Shown here: positions 1 through 7,938 of the stretch, one piece after another
Numbering within the stretch: the first letter of the stretch is position 1
How the letters are laid out: the number at the start of each line of letters is the position of its first letter
Notes under the pieces: generated by a model
The model's database searches: none
Told to the model about the DNA's origin: nothing
Seen by the model: the letters and a program-made list of their open reading frames with translations, nothing else
NCBI GenBank assembly: GCA_028874995.1
Contig: JAPPGM010000009.1
Span: 1 to 47,551, forward strand
Reading direction: 5' to 3'
DNA from: Gemmatimonadota bacterium
GTDB taxonomy: Bacteria; Gemmatimonadota; Gemmatimonadetes; Longimicrobiales; Gaopeijiaceae
DNA length: 47,551 bases
Made by a program: the position numbers and the translations under genes

Positions 1-1
1 C

Positions 2-634
2 GGGTGGGAGGACGGGGCGCCCCCCATGGACGAACACGAGCACACGCACGAGGAAGTGCTCGCGATGGAGGAGATCGAGATCACCCAGGTGACGTCTTTC
101 TTCGTCGGGACGACGAGCCGGAGGGACGTGCTCCGGCTGCAGCGCGAGATCAACGACTACGAGGGCGAGCCGATGATGGCGGTGATCCCCGGCCTGGCGC
201 TGAACGAGATGTGGCAGGGGATCGGGTACGCCGAGACCGGGCTGCGGCTGGTGACGATCTTCGTCGTGCTGGTGGGGTTGCTCGGGATGCTGGTCTCGCT
301 CTACACGTCGCTCAACGAGCGTCGGCGGGAGATGGCGATCCTACGCGCCGTCGGTTCGGGCCCGAGGAGCATTGTCGCGTTGCTGGTGCTGGAGTCCGTG
401 TGCCTGGCCGCGGCGGGGGCGATCTGTGGGCTGGGACTGGTGTACGCGTTGCTCTCGGCCGGGCAGCCGATCGTCGAGGCGCAGGTGGGGCTCTTCATCC
501 CGATCCGGTCGCCCGGCTCCGTCGAGTGGCTATTCCTGGGCGCGGTGGTGTCGGCCGGGTTCCTGATGGGGTTCGTGCCCGCGCTCAAGGCGTATCGGAC
601 GGCGCTTCATGACGGGCTGGCGGTGCGGGTTTAG
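2..634 (+). CDS. ABC transporter permease, MacB/FtsX type (3' end only)
   Basis: C-terminal part of an FtsX-like permease; the frame is open to the window edge, so the true start lies upstream. About 210 residues are visible. Three hydrophobic spans fit the last part of an FtsX domain: one around residues 80-105 (TIFVVLVGLLGMLVSL), one around 125-155, and one near the C-terminus (LFLGAVVSAGFLMGFVPAL). The cytoplasmic stretch NERRREMAILRAVGSGPRSI between the first two spans is the characteristic family motif. Members of this family couple ATP hydrolysis to lipoprotein or peptide export, or to mechanotransmission across the envelope. The ATPase partner is not in view and the substrate cannot be told from this fragment. 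Confidence 0.85.
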   Translation, partial: GWEDGAPPMDEHEHTHEEVLAMEEIEITQVTSFFVGTTSRRDVLRLQREINDYEGEPMMAVIPGLALNEMWQGIGYAETGLRLVTIFVVLVGLLGMLVSLYTSLNERRREMAILRAVGSGPRSIVALLVLESVCLAAAGAICGLGLVYALLSAGQPIVEAQVGLFIPIRSPGSVEWLFLGAVVSAGFLMGFVPALKAYRTALHDGLAVRV

Positions 635-747
635 GAGCGCCTGGACAGAATCTCGCCGGTGCTCTGAGCGGCGATGGACCCGGGCCGGGGGGTGGCGCCC
701 TGAGGCGGGTGGCCGTTGTATCATCGAGGAGGAACAGGAGTCACGCC

Positions 748-1938
748 ATGACCGGATACCGACCCACGCGGCCGAAACGTTTCCTCGCCACCGCCCTCGT
801 CATCATCACCTCGGCCTGCGGTGGCGACGCCGCCCCCGACGCCATCAAGGTGGGCGCCATCTTCGACCTCACCGGGCCCACCGCCGACGTGGGCACCGAC
901 TACGCGGACGGCATGCGCGGCTACGTCGACTGGGTGAACGCACAGGGCGGGATTGAAGGGCGGCCGATCGAGCTGATGTACCAGGACTACGCCTACCAGG
1001 TTCCCCGCGCGGAGCAGCTGTACACGCAGTTCGTGGCCGAAGGAGTGGTGGCCTTCATGGGGTGGGGGACCGGGGACACGGAGGCGCTCAAGTTGAGGAT
1101 CGCCGAGGACGAGATTCCCTTCAGCTCGGCATCCCTTTCCCACATCCTGGGCGACCCGGCGGAGGCGCCCTACAACTTTCTCGTCGCCACCAGCTACACC
1201 GACCAGTTCCGCATCGCACTGGACTGGATCGCGCGTAACCATGGCGAGGGCACCCCGGTCGTCGCCCTCATGCACAACGCGAGTCCCTTCGGGCTTTCAC
1301 CGTCCCGCTACGGGGGCGTGGAGTTCGCGGAGGCGCTGGGCATCGACCTGACCCTCTACGAGATGCCGCGCGGCGCCGTGGACTACACGGCCGAGTTTTC
1401 CCGCATCCGCCAGAGCGGCGCCCGGTACGTCGTCTTCCAGAATACCTCGGGCCCGGCGGCGGTGGCGCTCCAGAACGCCCGCAGCCTGGGGATCGATGCG
1501 ACCTTCATCTGCCTCAACTGGTGCTCGAATGCGCAGCTCGTGCGCATCGCGGGCGAGGCGGCCGAGGGCGTGATGGGGACGATGCCGTACGCCCCGCTCG
1601 GCGTCGACGTGCCGGGGACGCGCGTGATCCGCGAATACCTGGCCGGGAAGGGCGAATCGATCGAGGGCAAGACCAACGCGTACACTCAGGCGTGGTGGAC
1701 CTTCGCGGTCTTCGCCGGGGCGATGCGGCAGGTGCTGGCCGCTGGGGACGAGCTCACCGGCGCGAACATCAAGGCCGCGCTCGAGACCTTCACGGACTTC
1801 GACATGCAAGGTGTGACGGTGCCGCTGAGCTTCACGCCGGACGACCACGTGGGAGCCAAGGGGCTGCGGATCTTCCGGGTCGAGAGGGGGGAGTGGGTGC
1901 CGATGACGGAGTTCATCCAGGCGCCGGCGATGCCGTGA
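748..1938 (+). CDS. Branched-chain amino-acid-type ABC transporter substrate-binding protein (LivK-like)
   Basis: Periplasmic-binding protein of the LivK/type I fold, 396 residues. The ATG at 748 is chosen because GAGGAGGAACAGGAG sits just upstream. The N-terminus has a basic stretch, a hydrophobic core and a Cys within ITSACGG, so it is probably a lipoprotein, although the lipobox is imperfect. The mature part opens with KVGAIFDLTGPTADVGTDYA, the typical beginning of the family, followed by DGMRGYVDWVNAQGGIEGRP. It overlaps the start of the ATPase gene downstream (GTGA). Family members bind branched-chain amino acids, amides, urea or aromatic acids. The neighbouring PaaK-like ligase makes a carboxylic or aromatic acid substrate possible, but the ligand is not determined by sequence. 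Confidence 0.88.
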   Translation: MTGYRPTRPKRFLATALVIITSACGGDAAPDAIKVGAIFDLTGPTADVGTDYADGMRGYVDWVNAQGGIEGRPIELMYQDYAYQVPRAEQLYTQFVAEGVVAFMGWGTGDTEALKLRIAEDEIPFSSASLSHILGDPAEAPYNFLVATSYTDQFRIALDWIARNHGEGTPVVALMHNASPFGLSPSRYGGVEFAEALGIDLTLYEMPRGAVDYTAEFSRIRQSGARYVVFQNTSGPAAVALQNARSLGIDATFICLNWCSNAQLVRIAGEAAEGVMGTMPYAPLGVDVPGTRVIREYLAGKGESIEGKTNAYTQAWWTFAVFAGAMRQVLAAGDELTGANIKAALETFTDFDMQGVTVPLSFTPDDHVGAKGLRIFRVERGEWVPMTEFIQAPAMP

Positions 1939-2738
1939 CCATCCCCCTGCTCAGCCTCAACAACATCGAAGTCCTCTACGACGACGTGATCCTCGTGCTG
2001 CGCGGCCTCTCGCTCGAAGTCGGCCAAGGCAGGATCGCCGCGCTCCTCGGCTCCAACGGCGCGGGCAAGACCACCACCCTCAAGGCCATCTCCGGCCTCC
2101 TCCACGTCGAGGACGGCGAGGTCACCGACGGCACGATCGTCTTCGACGGCGAGGAGATCCAGGGGATGGACGCGCACCGAATCGTCGAAAAGGGGATCTT
2201 CCAGGTCCTCGAGGGGCGGCGCGTCTTCGAACACCTGACCGTGCGCGACAACCTGACCGCCGGTGCGTACACGCGCCGCGACCGGAAGGCTGCCGAGACC
2301 GACATGGACAAGGTCTTCCACTACTTCCCGGCGCTGGCGGAACGGCGCCGGCAGATCGCGGGCCACCTCTCCGGCGGCGAGCAGCAGATGGTGGCGCTCG
2401 GCCGCGCCCTGATGGCGTCGCCGCGCATGATGCTCCTGGACGAGCCGTCGCTGGGCCTCGCCCCGATCCTGGTCGAGAGCATCTTCGAGATCATCCGGCG
2501 GATCAACCGCGAGGAGGGGACGACGATCCTCCTGGTGGAGCAGAACGCGCGCCTGGCGCTCGATGTCGCCGACTACGGGTACATCATGGAGGGGGGACGG
2601 GTGGTGCTGGAGGGGAGCGCCGGGGAACTTCGCACAAACGAGGACGTGAAGGAGTTCTACCTGGGACTGGGGGATGCCGGGCGCCGCTCCTACCGTGACG
2701 TGAAGCACTACAGGCGGAGGAAGCGGTGGCTGTCCTGA
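1935..2738 (+). CDS. ABC transporter ATP-binding protein (LivF-like)
   Basis: ABC ATPase of the LivF type, 267 residues, starting at a GTG that overlaps the preceding stop codon. Walker A is GSNGAGKT, the signature is LSGGEQQ and Walker B is MMLLDEPS followed by LGLAPILVE. The closing LLVEQNARLAL segment is typical of LivF. The C-terminal tail RRSYRDVKHYRRRKRWLS is basic and longer than usual. It would energise uptake with the binding protein encoded just upstream, but the permeases LivH and LivM and the second ATPase LivG are absent from the window, so the rest of the transporter must be encoded elsewhere. The last 13 bases overlap the next gene, implying translational coupling. Confidence 0.9.
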   Translation: MTIPLLSLNNIEVLYDDVILVLRGLSLEVGQGRIAALLGSNGAGKTTTLKAISGLLHVEDGEVTDGTIVFDGEEIQGMDAHRIVEKGIFQVLEGRRVFEHLTVRDNLTAGAYTRRDRKAAETDMDKVFHYFPALAERRRQIAGHLSGGEQQMVALGRALMASPRMMLLDEPSLGLAPILVESIFEIIRRINREEGTTILLVEQNARLALDVADYGYIMEGGRVVLEGSAGELRTNEDVKEFYLGLGDAGRRSYRDVKHYRRRKRWLS

Positions 2739-3994
2739 ACGAAGCGATCTACGATCCCGGGAGCGAAGCACACCCGGACTGGAGGGCGTTGCAGGACGAC
2801 TTGGCGGCCACCGCGGTCAAGTACGGCGACGAGCGCACCCGCGAAGTCTGCAAGCGGCTCCGAGGGGTGAACCTGCGGGCGGAAGACGTCAAGGGTGTGG
2901 CCGACCTGGCCGCCATCCCGGTTCTGGAGAAGGACGACGTGCCCGAACTCCAGGCCGCGCGCCCTCCCTTCGGGGGAATGCTGTCATCCCGGGCGGGCAC
3001 GCTGAAGCGCATCTACCGCTCGCCGGGGCCGATCAACGACCCGCAGGGGCAGGACGGGGACTTCTGGCGTGTGGCGCCGGCCGCCTGGGCCGCCGGGTTC
3101 CGCGACGGCGATGTCGTGCTCAACTCGTTCTCGTATCACCTGACGCCGGGTGGGCTCATGCTCGACGCGGGGTTGCGGGCGGTCGGATGCACGGTGATCC
3201 CGGGCGGCGTGGGCAACTCGGCCGCGCAGGTGGAGGTGGCGTGCGCGGCCGGCGCGACCGGCTACACCGGGACGCCCCAGTTCCTGCTCACGCTCTTCGA
3301 ACGGGCCCGGGAGATGGGCCAGGAGCTTCCCATCGGTCGTGCGCTGGTGACCGGAGCACCGCTGCCGCCGCCGTTGCGCACCCGCCTCCAGGACGATTTC
3401 GGCGTCGATGTCTACCAGTCCTACGGGACCGCCGACGCCGGTACGCTCGGCTACGAGTGCGAAGCGAAGGACGGATGGCACGTCGCGCCCGGAATCGTGA
3501 TCGAGCTGCTCGTGCCGGGGGCCGATCGGTCGGCGGGCGAAGGCGAGACCGGGCAGGTGGTGGTGACCAGCCCGAACGAGATCTACCCGCTGGTGCGGTT
3601 CGGGACGGGGGACCTGTCGGCGTGGAACCGGGAGCCGTGCGGTTGCGGGCGAACGAGCCACCGCCTGGCGGGATTCCTGGGCCGGGTCGGCGAGGGGGTC
3701 AAGGTGAAGGGGATGTTCGTGCATCCGCGGGAGCTGGGGGGGGCGCTGGGGGACGATCCGGTGGTGGCGCGGTACCAGGGCGTGGTGACGGAGGGGGCTG
3801 GCGGTGCGGACGTGTTCACGGTGCGGGTGGAGGTGGTGGGGGGGTGTGAGTTGGGGGAGGGGGAGGTGGCCGCGTTGGCGGCGCGGATACGGGAGGCCGT
3901 GAAGGTGCGGCCGGTGGTGGAAGTGGTGGGGGCGGGGGAGATCGCGGAGGGCGACGGGGGGGTGGTGGATGGGCGGGGTGGAACCAAACCCTGA
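2726..3994 (+). CDS. Phenylacetate-CoA ligase-like adenylate-forming enzyme (PaaK family)
   Basis: Adenylate-forming CoA ligase of the PaaK branch, 422 residues, GTG start overlapping the ATPase gene by 13 bases. The order of motifs matches the family: a phosphate-binding-loop region around RIYRSPGP, the substrate/adenine region TGTPQFLL, the A5-like motif YQSYGTADAGTLGYEC, and PLVRFGTGDLSAW for the ribose-binding aspartate, then FLGRVGEGVKVKGMFVHP leading into the C-terminal domain. The YGTADAG motif replaces the more usual YGxTE seen in many ligases. Such enzymes activate aryl or acyl acids to CoA thioesters with ATP. Coupling to a LivK/LivF pair suggests import followed by activation of one acid; this is inference. 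Confidence 0.85.
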   Translation: MAVLNEAIYDPGSEAHPDWRALQDDLAATAVKYGDERTREVCKRLRGVNLRAEDVKGVADLAAIPVLEKDDVPELQAARPPFGGMLSSRAGTLKRIYRSPGPINDPQGQDGDFWRVAPAAWAAGFRDGDVVLNSFSYHLTPGGLMLDAGLRAVGCTVIPGGVGNSAAQVEVACAAGATGYTGTPQFLLTLFERAREMGQELPIGRALVTGAPLPPPLRTRLQDDFGVDVYQSYGTADAGTLGYECEAKDGWHVAPGIVIELLVPGADRSAGEGETGQVVVTSPNEIYPLVRFGTGDLSAWNREPCGCGRTSHRLAGFLGRVGEGVKVKGMFVHPRELGGALGDDPVVARYQGVVTEGAGGADVFTVRVEVVGGCELGEGEVAALAARIREAVKVRPVVEVVGAGEIAEGDGGVVDGRGGTKP

Positions 3995-4007
3995 CGTAAC
4001 GTTAGGG
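3989..4007 (+). terminator. Hairpin over the paaK-like stop codon, possible terminator
   Basis: CCCTGACG and CGTTAGGG pair around a three-base loop, with one G-T pair, forming an 8-bp stem that covers the stop codon. Only a weak T-rich stretch follows, so intrinsic termination is plausible but not certain. Confidence 0.35.
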
Positions 4008-4076
4008 TTGCGATTATGATTACAAATCCATCGCAAAACATACTGTAACAACCTTGCTGTTCTTTCTTCAATACGA

Positions 4077-4105
4077 TTGCTTTTCTGTCAATACATCGCT
4101 ATTCT
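4077..4105 (+). promoter_or_regulatory. Predicted sigma70-type promoter for the AAA ATPase gene
   Basis: TTGCTT at 4077-4082 and TATTCT at 4100-4105 are separated by 17 bases, inside a stretch (about 3995-4110) much richer in A and T than the surrounding genes. The start codon lies about 40 bases downstream. The spacing is ideal and the hexamers fair; it has not been tested. Confidence 0.5.
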
Positions 4106-4146
4106 GAGGTGGTCGCCGTCTCCAGCCCTCGCCCTCATCCAGAGTC

Positions 4147-5481
4147 ATGAATCGAAACCCCGGTGCCCCTTCGTCCGACCATCCCTTCGCGGACGCGCAG
4201 CATGGTGGCAGCCCTGTCAATGTGGAGCAGCCCGGTTATCGGCCGCGCGTCGCCGACCGGGAGCTGAGGGAGCGGCTGACCTGGGCAGGGGCAGTCGTGA
4301 TCGAAGGTCCCAGAGCATGCGGAAAGACGTGGACCGCTCGCCGGATCGCTGAGAGCGGAGTGCTTCTGGATGTGGATGACCAGGCCCGCCAGCTGGCCAG
4401 ACTGGAGCCGGGAGAAGTTCTGGCGGGCCCCACGCCCCGCCTGATCGACGAGTGGCAGCTGGAGCCCCACCTGTGGAACCATGTCCGCCACGCCGTGGAC
4501 GATCGGCAGGCGAAGGGACAGTTCATCCTTACGGGGTCCGCCGTGCCGCCGGCCGATTTCACACGGCACAGCGGAGCCGGGCGTTTCAGCCGTTTGCGAC
4601 TACGTCCGATGTCGCTCTTCGAACTCGGCCACGCAACGGGTTCCGTATCACTGTGTTCGGTCCTCGCAGGCGAACCCGTGCCGGGGTGCGAGTCCCGTCT
4701 GCACACGCGCGACCTCGCCCAACTGATCTGCGTGGGAGGGTGGCCCGCCCATCTACGCGCCTCCCCCGGCGAAGCCCTGCGCGCGAACCGGGACTACCTC
4801 GCTGAGGTCTCGCGGGTTGATGTGGAGCGCGTCAACGGCGTGCGGCACGACCCCAACCGCGTGCAGCGGCTCATGCAGTCGCTGGCTCGGAACGTGGCCA
4901 CCTACGCATCCATCGCGACCATGGCAGCCGATGTCGGCGGGTCGGATGCACGCTTGATGCCCCATACGGCGCGCCACTATCTGACCGCGCTGGAACGCCT
5001 CATGCTCATTGAAGACCAGCCGCCGTGGGCGCCTCATCTCCGCTCGCGTTCGCGACTGCGGTCCTCACCGAAGCGCCACTTCGTAGACCCGTCCCTGGCT
5101 GCAGCGGCTTTGCGCGCAGACCCCGACTACCTCATGAGGGACATCTCATGGTTCGGGTTCCTGTTCGAGTCCATGGCCGTGCGGGATCTTCGCGTCTACG
5201 CCCAGGCCACGGACGCCAGTGTCTACCAGTACCGTGACAATACCGGCCTCGAGGTGGACGCCGTCGTCGACGCGGGCCCGGGTCGCTGGGCTGCTTTCGA
5301 GGTGAAGTTGGGCACGAGCCGGATCGACGCCGCCGCCAGGACGCTGCGAAGGTTTGCGGACCGGGTGGACATCAGCCGTTGCGGCGAGCCCGCCGCCCTC
5401 GGGGTGATCGTCCACAGCGGGTATGGGTACACCCGTCCAGATGGCGTGGCGGTAATACCGGTCGGATCGCTCGGGCCATAA
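4147..5481 (+). CDS. AAA ATPase with DUF4143 C-terminal domain
   Basis: ATP-binding protein of the AAA_14/DUF4143 group, 444 residues, close to the usual length. Walker A is GPRACGKT (about residues 55-62), followed by LIDEWQ as Walker B and ILTGSA as sensor 1. The C-terminal half carries the DUF4143 features GFLFESMAVRDLRVYA and the PD-(D/E)xK-like strand LEVDAVVDAGPGRWAAFEVKLG, where D, E and K are in the nuclease-like arrangement. Members are common in accessory DNA and their function is largely unknown. The AT-rich upstream stretch and isolated transcription unit suggest acquisition by transfer. It ends 13 bases before the convergent metallopeptidase gene. Confidence 0.85.
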   Translation: MNRNPGAPSSDHPFADAQHGGSPVNVEQPGYRPRVADRELRERLTWAGAVVIEGPRACGKTWTARRIAESGVLLDVDDQARQLARLEPGEVLAGPTPRLIDEWQLEPHLWNHVRHAVDDRQAKGQFILTGSAVPPADFTRHSGAGRFSRLRLRPMSLFELGHATGSVSLCSVLAGEPVPGCESRLHTRDLAQLICVGGWPAHLRASPGEALRANRDYLAEVSRVDVERVNGVRHDPNRVQRLMQSLARNVATYASIATMAADVGGSDARLMPHTARHYLTALERLMLIEDQPPWAPHLRSRSRLRSSPKRHFVDPSLAAAALRADPDYLMRDISWFGFLFESMAVRDLRVYAQATDASVYQYRDNTGLEVDAVVDAGPGRWAAFEVKLGTSRIDAAARTLRRFADRVDISRCGEPAALGVIVHSGYGYTRPDGVAVIPVGSLGP

Positions 5482-5494
5482 GCAGCCCGTGGCC

Positions 5495-7750
5495 CTACCG
5501 CCTCCCCGGCATCACCCACCGAACCACCCTCCCCTCCCGGTCCACCACCGCCATCGGAATCTTCAGGATGTCGCCATCGATGGCCCAGCGATGCACATGA
5601 TCCCCGGCAAGCTCCGGCGATGACGATGCCAGCTCGAACTCATCCGCGACGCTCAGGTCGACATCCCTGTAGCCCAAATCCTGGAACGACGCCAGCGTGA
5701 CGATGCTGAGCGGATTGTGGACCCCGCCGTCGATGAAGCCGGTCATCAACTCGGCCTGGAAGACGAACTCGCGCCAGTGTCCGTTCACCGTCCCGGACCC
5801 GCCCCGGTTCTCGACCGGAACCGGCTCACCACCGGTGTATCCGTCGCCGCCCACCTCGAGGAATGCCTTGATCGCCGAATCACCAACGAAGTGCGGATCT
5901 TCGTTGCCGGTCGGGTTGTTCGGGTCGACCGCATCCTCCAGCAAGCCCAGAAGCTCCCACAGCTTCCCGTGAAACCCCATCACATGGGCCATCTCGTGCA
6001 CGATGGTGCCGTCGAGGTGGCGGCCTTCCGCCACCCGCTCCATCTCGTCCAGATCCTCGATGTCGAAGAACATGATCCCGACCACCGGGAGAGAGCCTTC
6101 CGCACGGATCTGGCAGGGTCCCGCGCCCGCGAAGATTCCTCCCGGGCCATCGACCTCACGCGCGTCGGCGTAGATCAGCAGGTCGTCGACAATCCGGTCA
6201 CCGGGGATCTCGTAGTCGATCGAGGCCTGGTCGAGACACCACTCCAGGTCGGCCTTCCTCACCGTGCTCCAGCCCAGGTTCCCCCGGATGGCCTTCTCCC
6301 AGAACTCCTCCGCCTTCGCGAAGCCTTCGAGTTGGCGCGCGGAAAGTGCCGACGAGTCGGCGTGCACGATGACGATGTCGTAGACGGAGGGCGTGGCGGT
6401 GGCGGTGAAACGGATCGTGCCGACAGTCTGGTCTCCGTTGCTGACTTGAGCGGTGAGCCGGTATTGGCCCTCGGTGGGACCCAGGATCCACCGGTCGACG
6501 CTGGCGAAGCCGTTCGCGTCCGTCTCGCTCCGCGAAGGGACGGCGACGCTGCCACCGCCGCCGCGGAACGACACGCTCAGCCCTTCGATTCCGTTGGCGT
6601 AGGAGTCCCGCACCTGAATCTTCGGGCTCACGGGCACGGGCAGCTTCGCCTCGGCCTCCTGGTTGTCCCCCTCGACGATCACGATGTCGGTGGGGGGACC
6701 CGGGAGTGCGAGTGCCTCGATGAAGGCCGGGTTGCCCTCGACCCCGCCGGCGTCCACGTCGGCGCGGAGGCGGTATGCGCCGGCGGTCTTCCCCAGGGTC
6801 CAGCTCCCGACGGCGGCGCGCCCGAGGGTGTCGGTGATTGCCTCGGCACCGGTGGTCTCGGCGCCTCCCGCGGCCAGGAAGGTGACGGAGATATCGGGCA
6901 GGGGCGTCCCGGCGGAATCGGTGATGAGCACCGTGGGCGGAATCGGGACCGCCGTGCCGACGGTGACCTCCTGGTCGGCGCCCGCTACGACAGCCATCAC
7001 CGCGGGCACGCCCAGCGCGGTGGCGCGGATGTGGACCGGATCCAGTCCGGTGACGGTCGCGCGCAACGCCTGCGGACCCGGTGAACCGAGGGTCCACGAG
7101 CCTGGTGACGCCAGGCCGCTGTCATCGGTGGTGGCGTCGGCCGATTCGACCGAGCCGCCGCCGGCCGTCACCTCGAAGCCGACCGTCACGCCCTCGAGGC
7201 CGGCGCCCGTTATACCGGTTACCCGCACCTGGATCGGATCCGGGACCGCCGTCCCCGCGACGGCGCGCTGCCCATCGCCGGCGTGGACGACGAGGGTGGC
7301 CGGCACATCGCGTGCGGTGGCGGTGAAGACCACCGGATCCAGGCCGGAAACGCTGGCGCGCAACTGCTGCGGGCCGGGGTCTCCCAGGGTCCAGGGACCG
7401 GAAGACGCGACGCCGTTGCTGCCGGTGACAGCCGTGGCCGAAGCGACGGAACCGCCGCCGCCGGTGACGGTAAAGCTGACGGTGACGCCCCCGACTCCGG
7501 CCCCCGACTCGCCGGTGACCTGCACCGTCGGAGGGTTGGGCGTGGCGGTGCGGGCATCGGCGGTCTGCCCGTCTCCAGAGCGGATGGTCAGCGCGGCTGG
7601 GGGTTCGGGTCCGCTCCCTGGTCCGCCGTCGCACGTTGCGAGTGCCAGCAGGGCGATCACAGCGAACAGCCCGCGAACGGATCCGCGAGGGTGCTTGTCG
7701 CGATCTTCCGGGAGAATCCGGTTTCGTGGCGGCACGGTCCTGGTGTGCAT
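5495..7750 (-). CDS. Lipoprotein with four Ig-like repeats and a leishmanolysin-type (M8) metallopeptidase domain
   Basis: A 751-residue exported protein. The signal peptide ends in LATC with the lipid-accepting Cys at about 40. Four tandem Ig-like (Big_1-type) repeats follow at roughly 53-147, 150-246, 249-350 and 353-453, each with a variant of GLASPGSWTLG and a closing FTATA-like strand. The peptidase domain spans about 456-700. It has HEMAHVMGF with zinc ligands H585 and H589 and catalytic E586, a distant third ligand H658 in NGHWRE, and a Met-turn at ELMTG (M669). That spacing is leishmanolysin-like rather than the short HExxHxxGxxH. It is probably anchored at the outer membrane with the repeats as a stalk. 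It is divergent from the M1 peptidase gene. Confidence 0.85.
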   Translation of the reverse strand: MHTRTVPPRNRILPEDRDKHPRGSVRGLFAVIALLALATCDGGPGSGPEPPAALTIRSGDGQTADARTATPNPPTVQVTGESGAGVGGVTVSFTVTGGGGSVASATAVTGSNGVASSGPWTLGDPGPQQLRASVSGLDPVVFTATARDVPATLVVHAGDGQRAVAGTAVPDPIQVRVTGITGAGLEGVTVGFEVTAGGGSVESADATTDDSGLASPGSWTLGSPGPQALRATVTGLDPVHIRATALGVPAVMAVVAGADQEVTVGTAVPIPPTVLITDSAGTPLPDISVTFLAAGGAETTGAEAITDTLGRAAVGSWTLGKTAGAYRLRADVDAGGVEGNPAFIEALALPGPPTDIVIVEGDNQEAEAKLPVPVSPKIQVRDSYANGIEGLSVSFRGGGGSVAVPSRSETDANGFASVDRWILGPTEGQYRLTAQVSNGDQTVGTIRFTATATPSVYDIVIVHADSSALSARQLEGFAKAEEFWEKAIRGNLGWSTVRKADLEWCLDQASIDYEIPGDRIVDDLLIYADAREVDGPGGIFAGAGPCQIRAEGSLPVVGIMFFDIEDLDEMERVAEGRHLDGTIVHEMAHVMGFHGKLWELLGLLEDAVDPNNPTGNEDPHFVGDSAIKAFLEVGGDGYTGGEPVPVENRGGSGTVNGHWREFVFQAELMTGFIDGGVHNPLSIVTLASFQDLGYRDVDLSVADEFELASSSPELAGDHVHRWAIDGDILKIPMAVVDREGRVVRWVMPGRR

Positions 7751-7938
7751 TGGTCAATTGTAGGTCGGGGCCGTGCTCCGGCGACACCCCCGCCCACCCC
7801 CCCCGCCCCGGTTGCTCGGCGACATCCCACGCCGACACCTTGTCCCCACGCAGTCGGTGGAAACCCCGGATGCCGCCTGTCGAAACGCGGATTCGTTCGC
7901 GGATCCGCCAGTCCACACCCGAACCCGGAGACTCTCCC

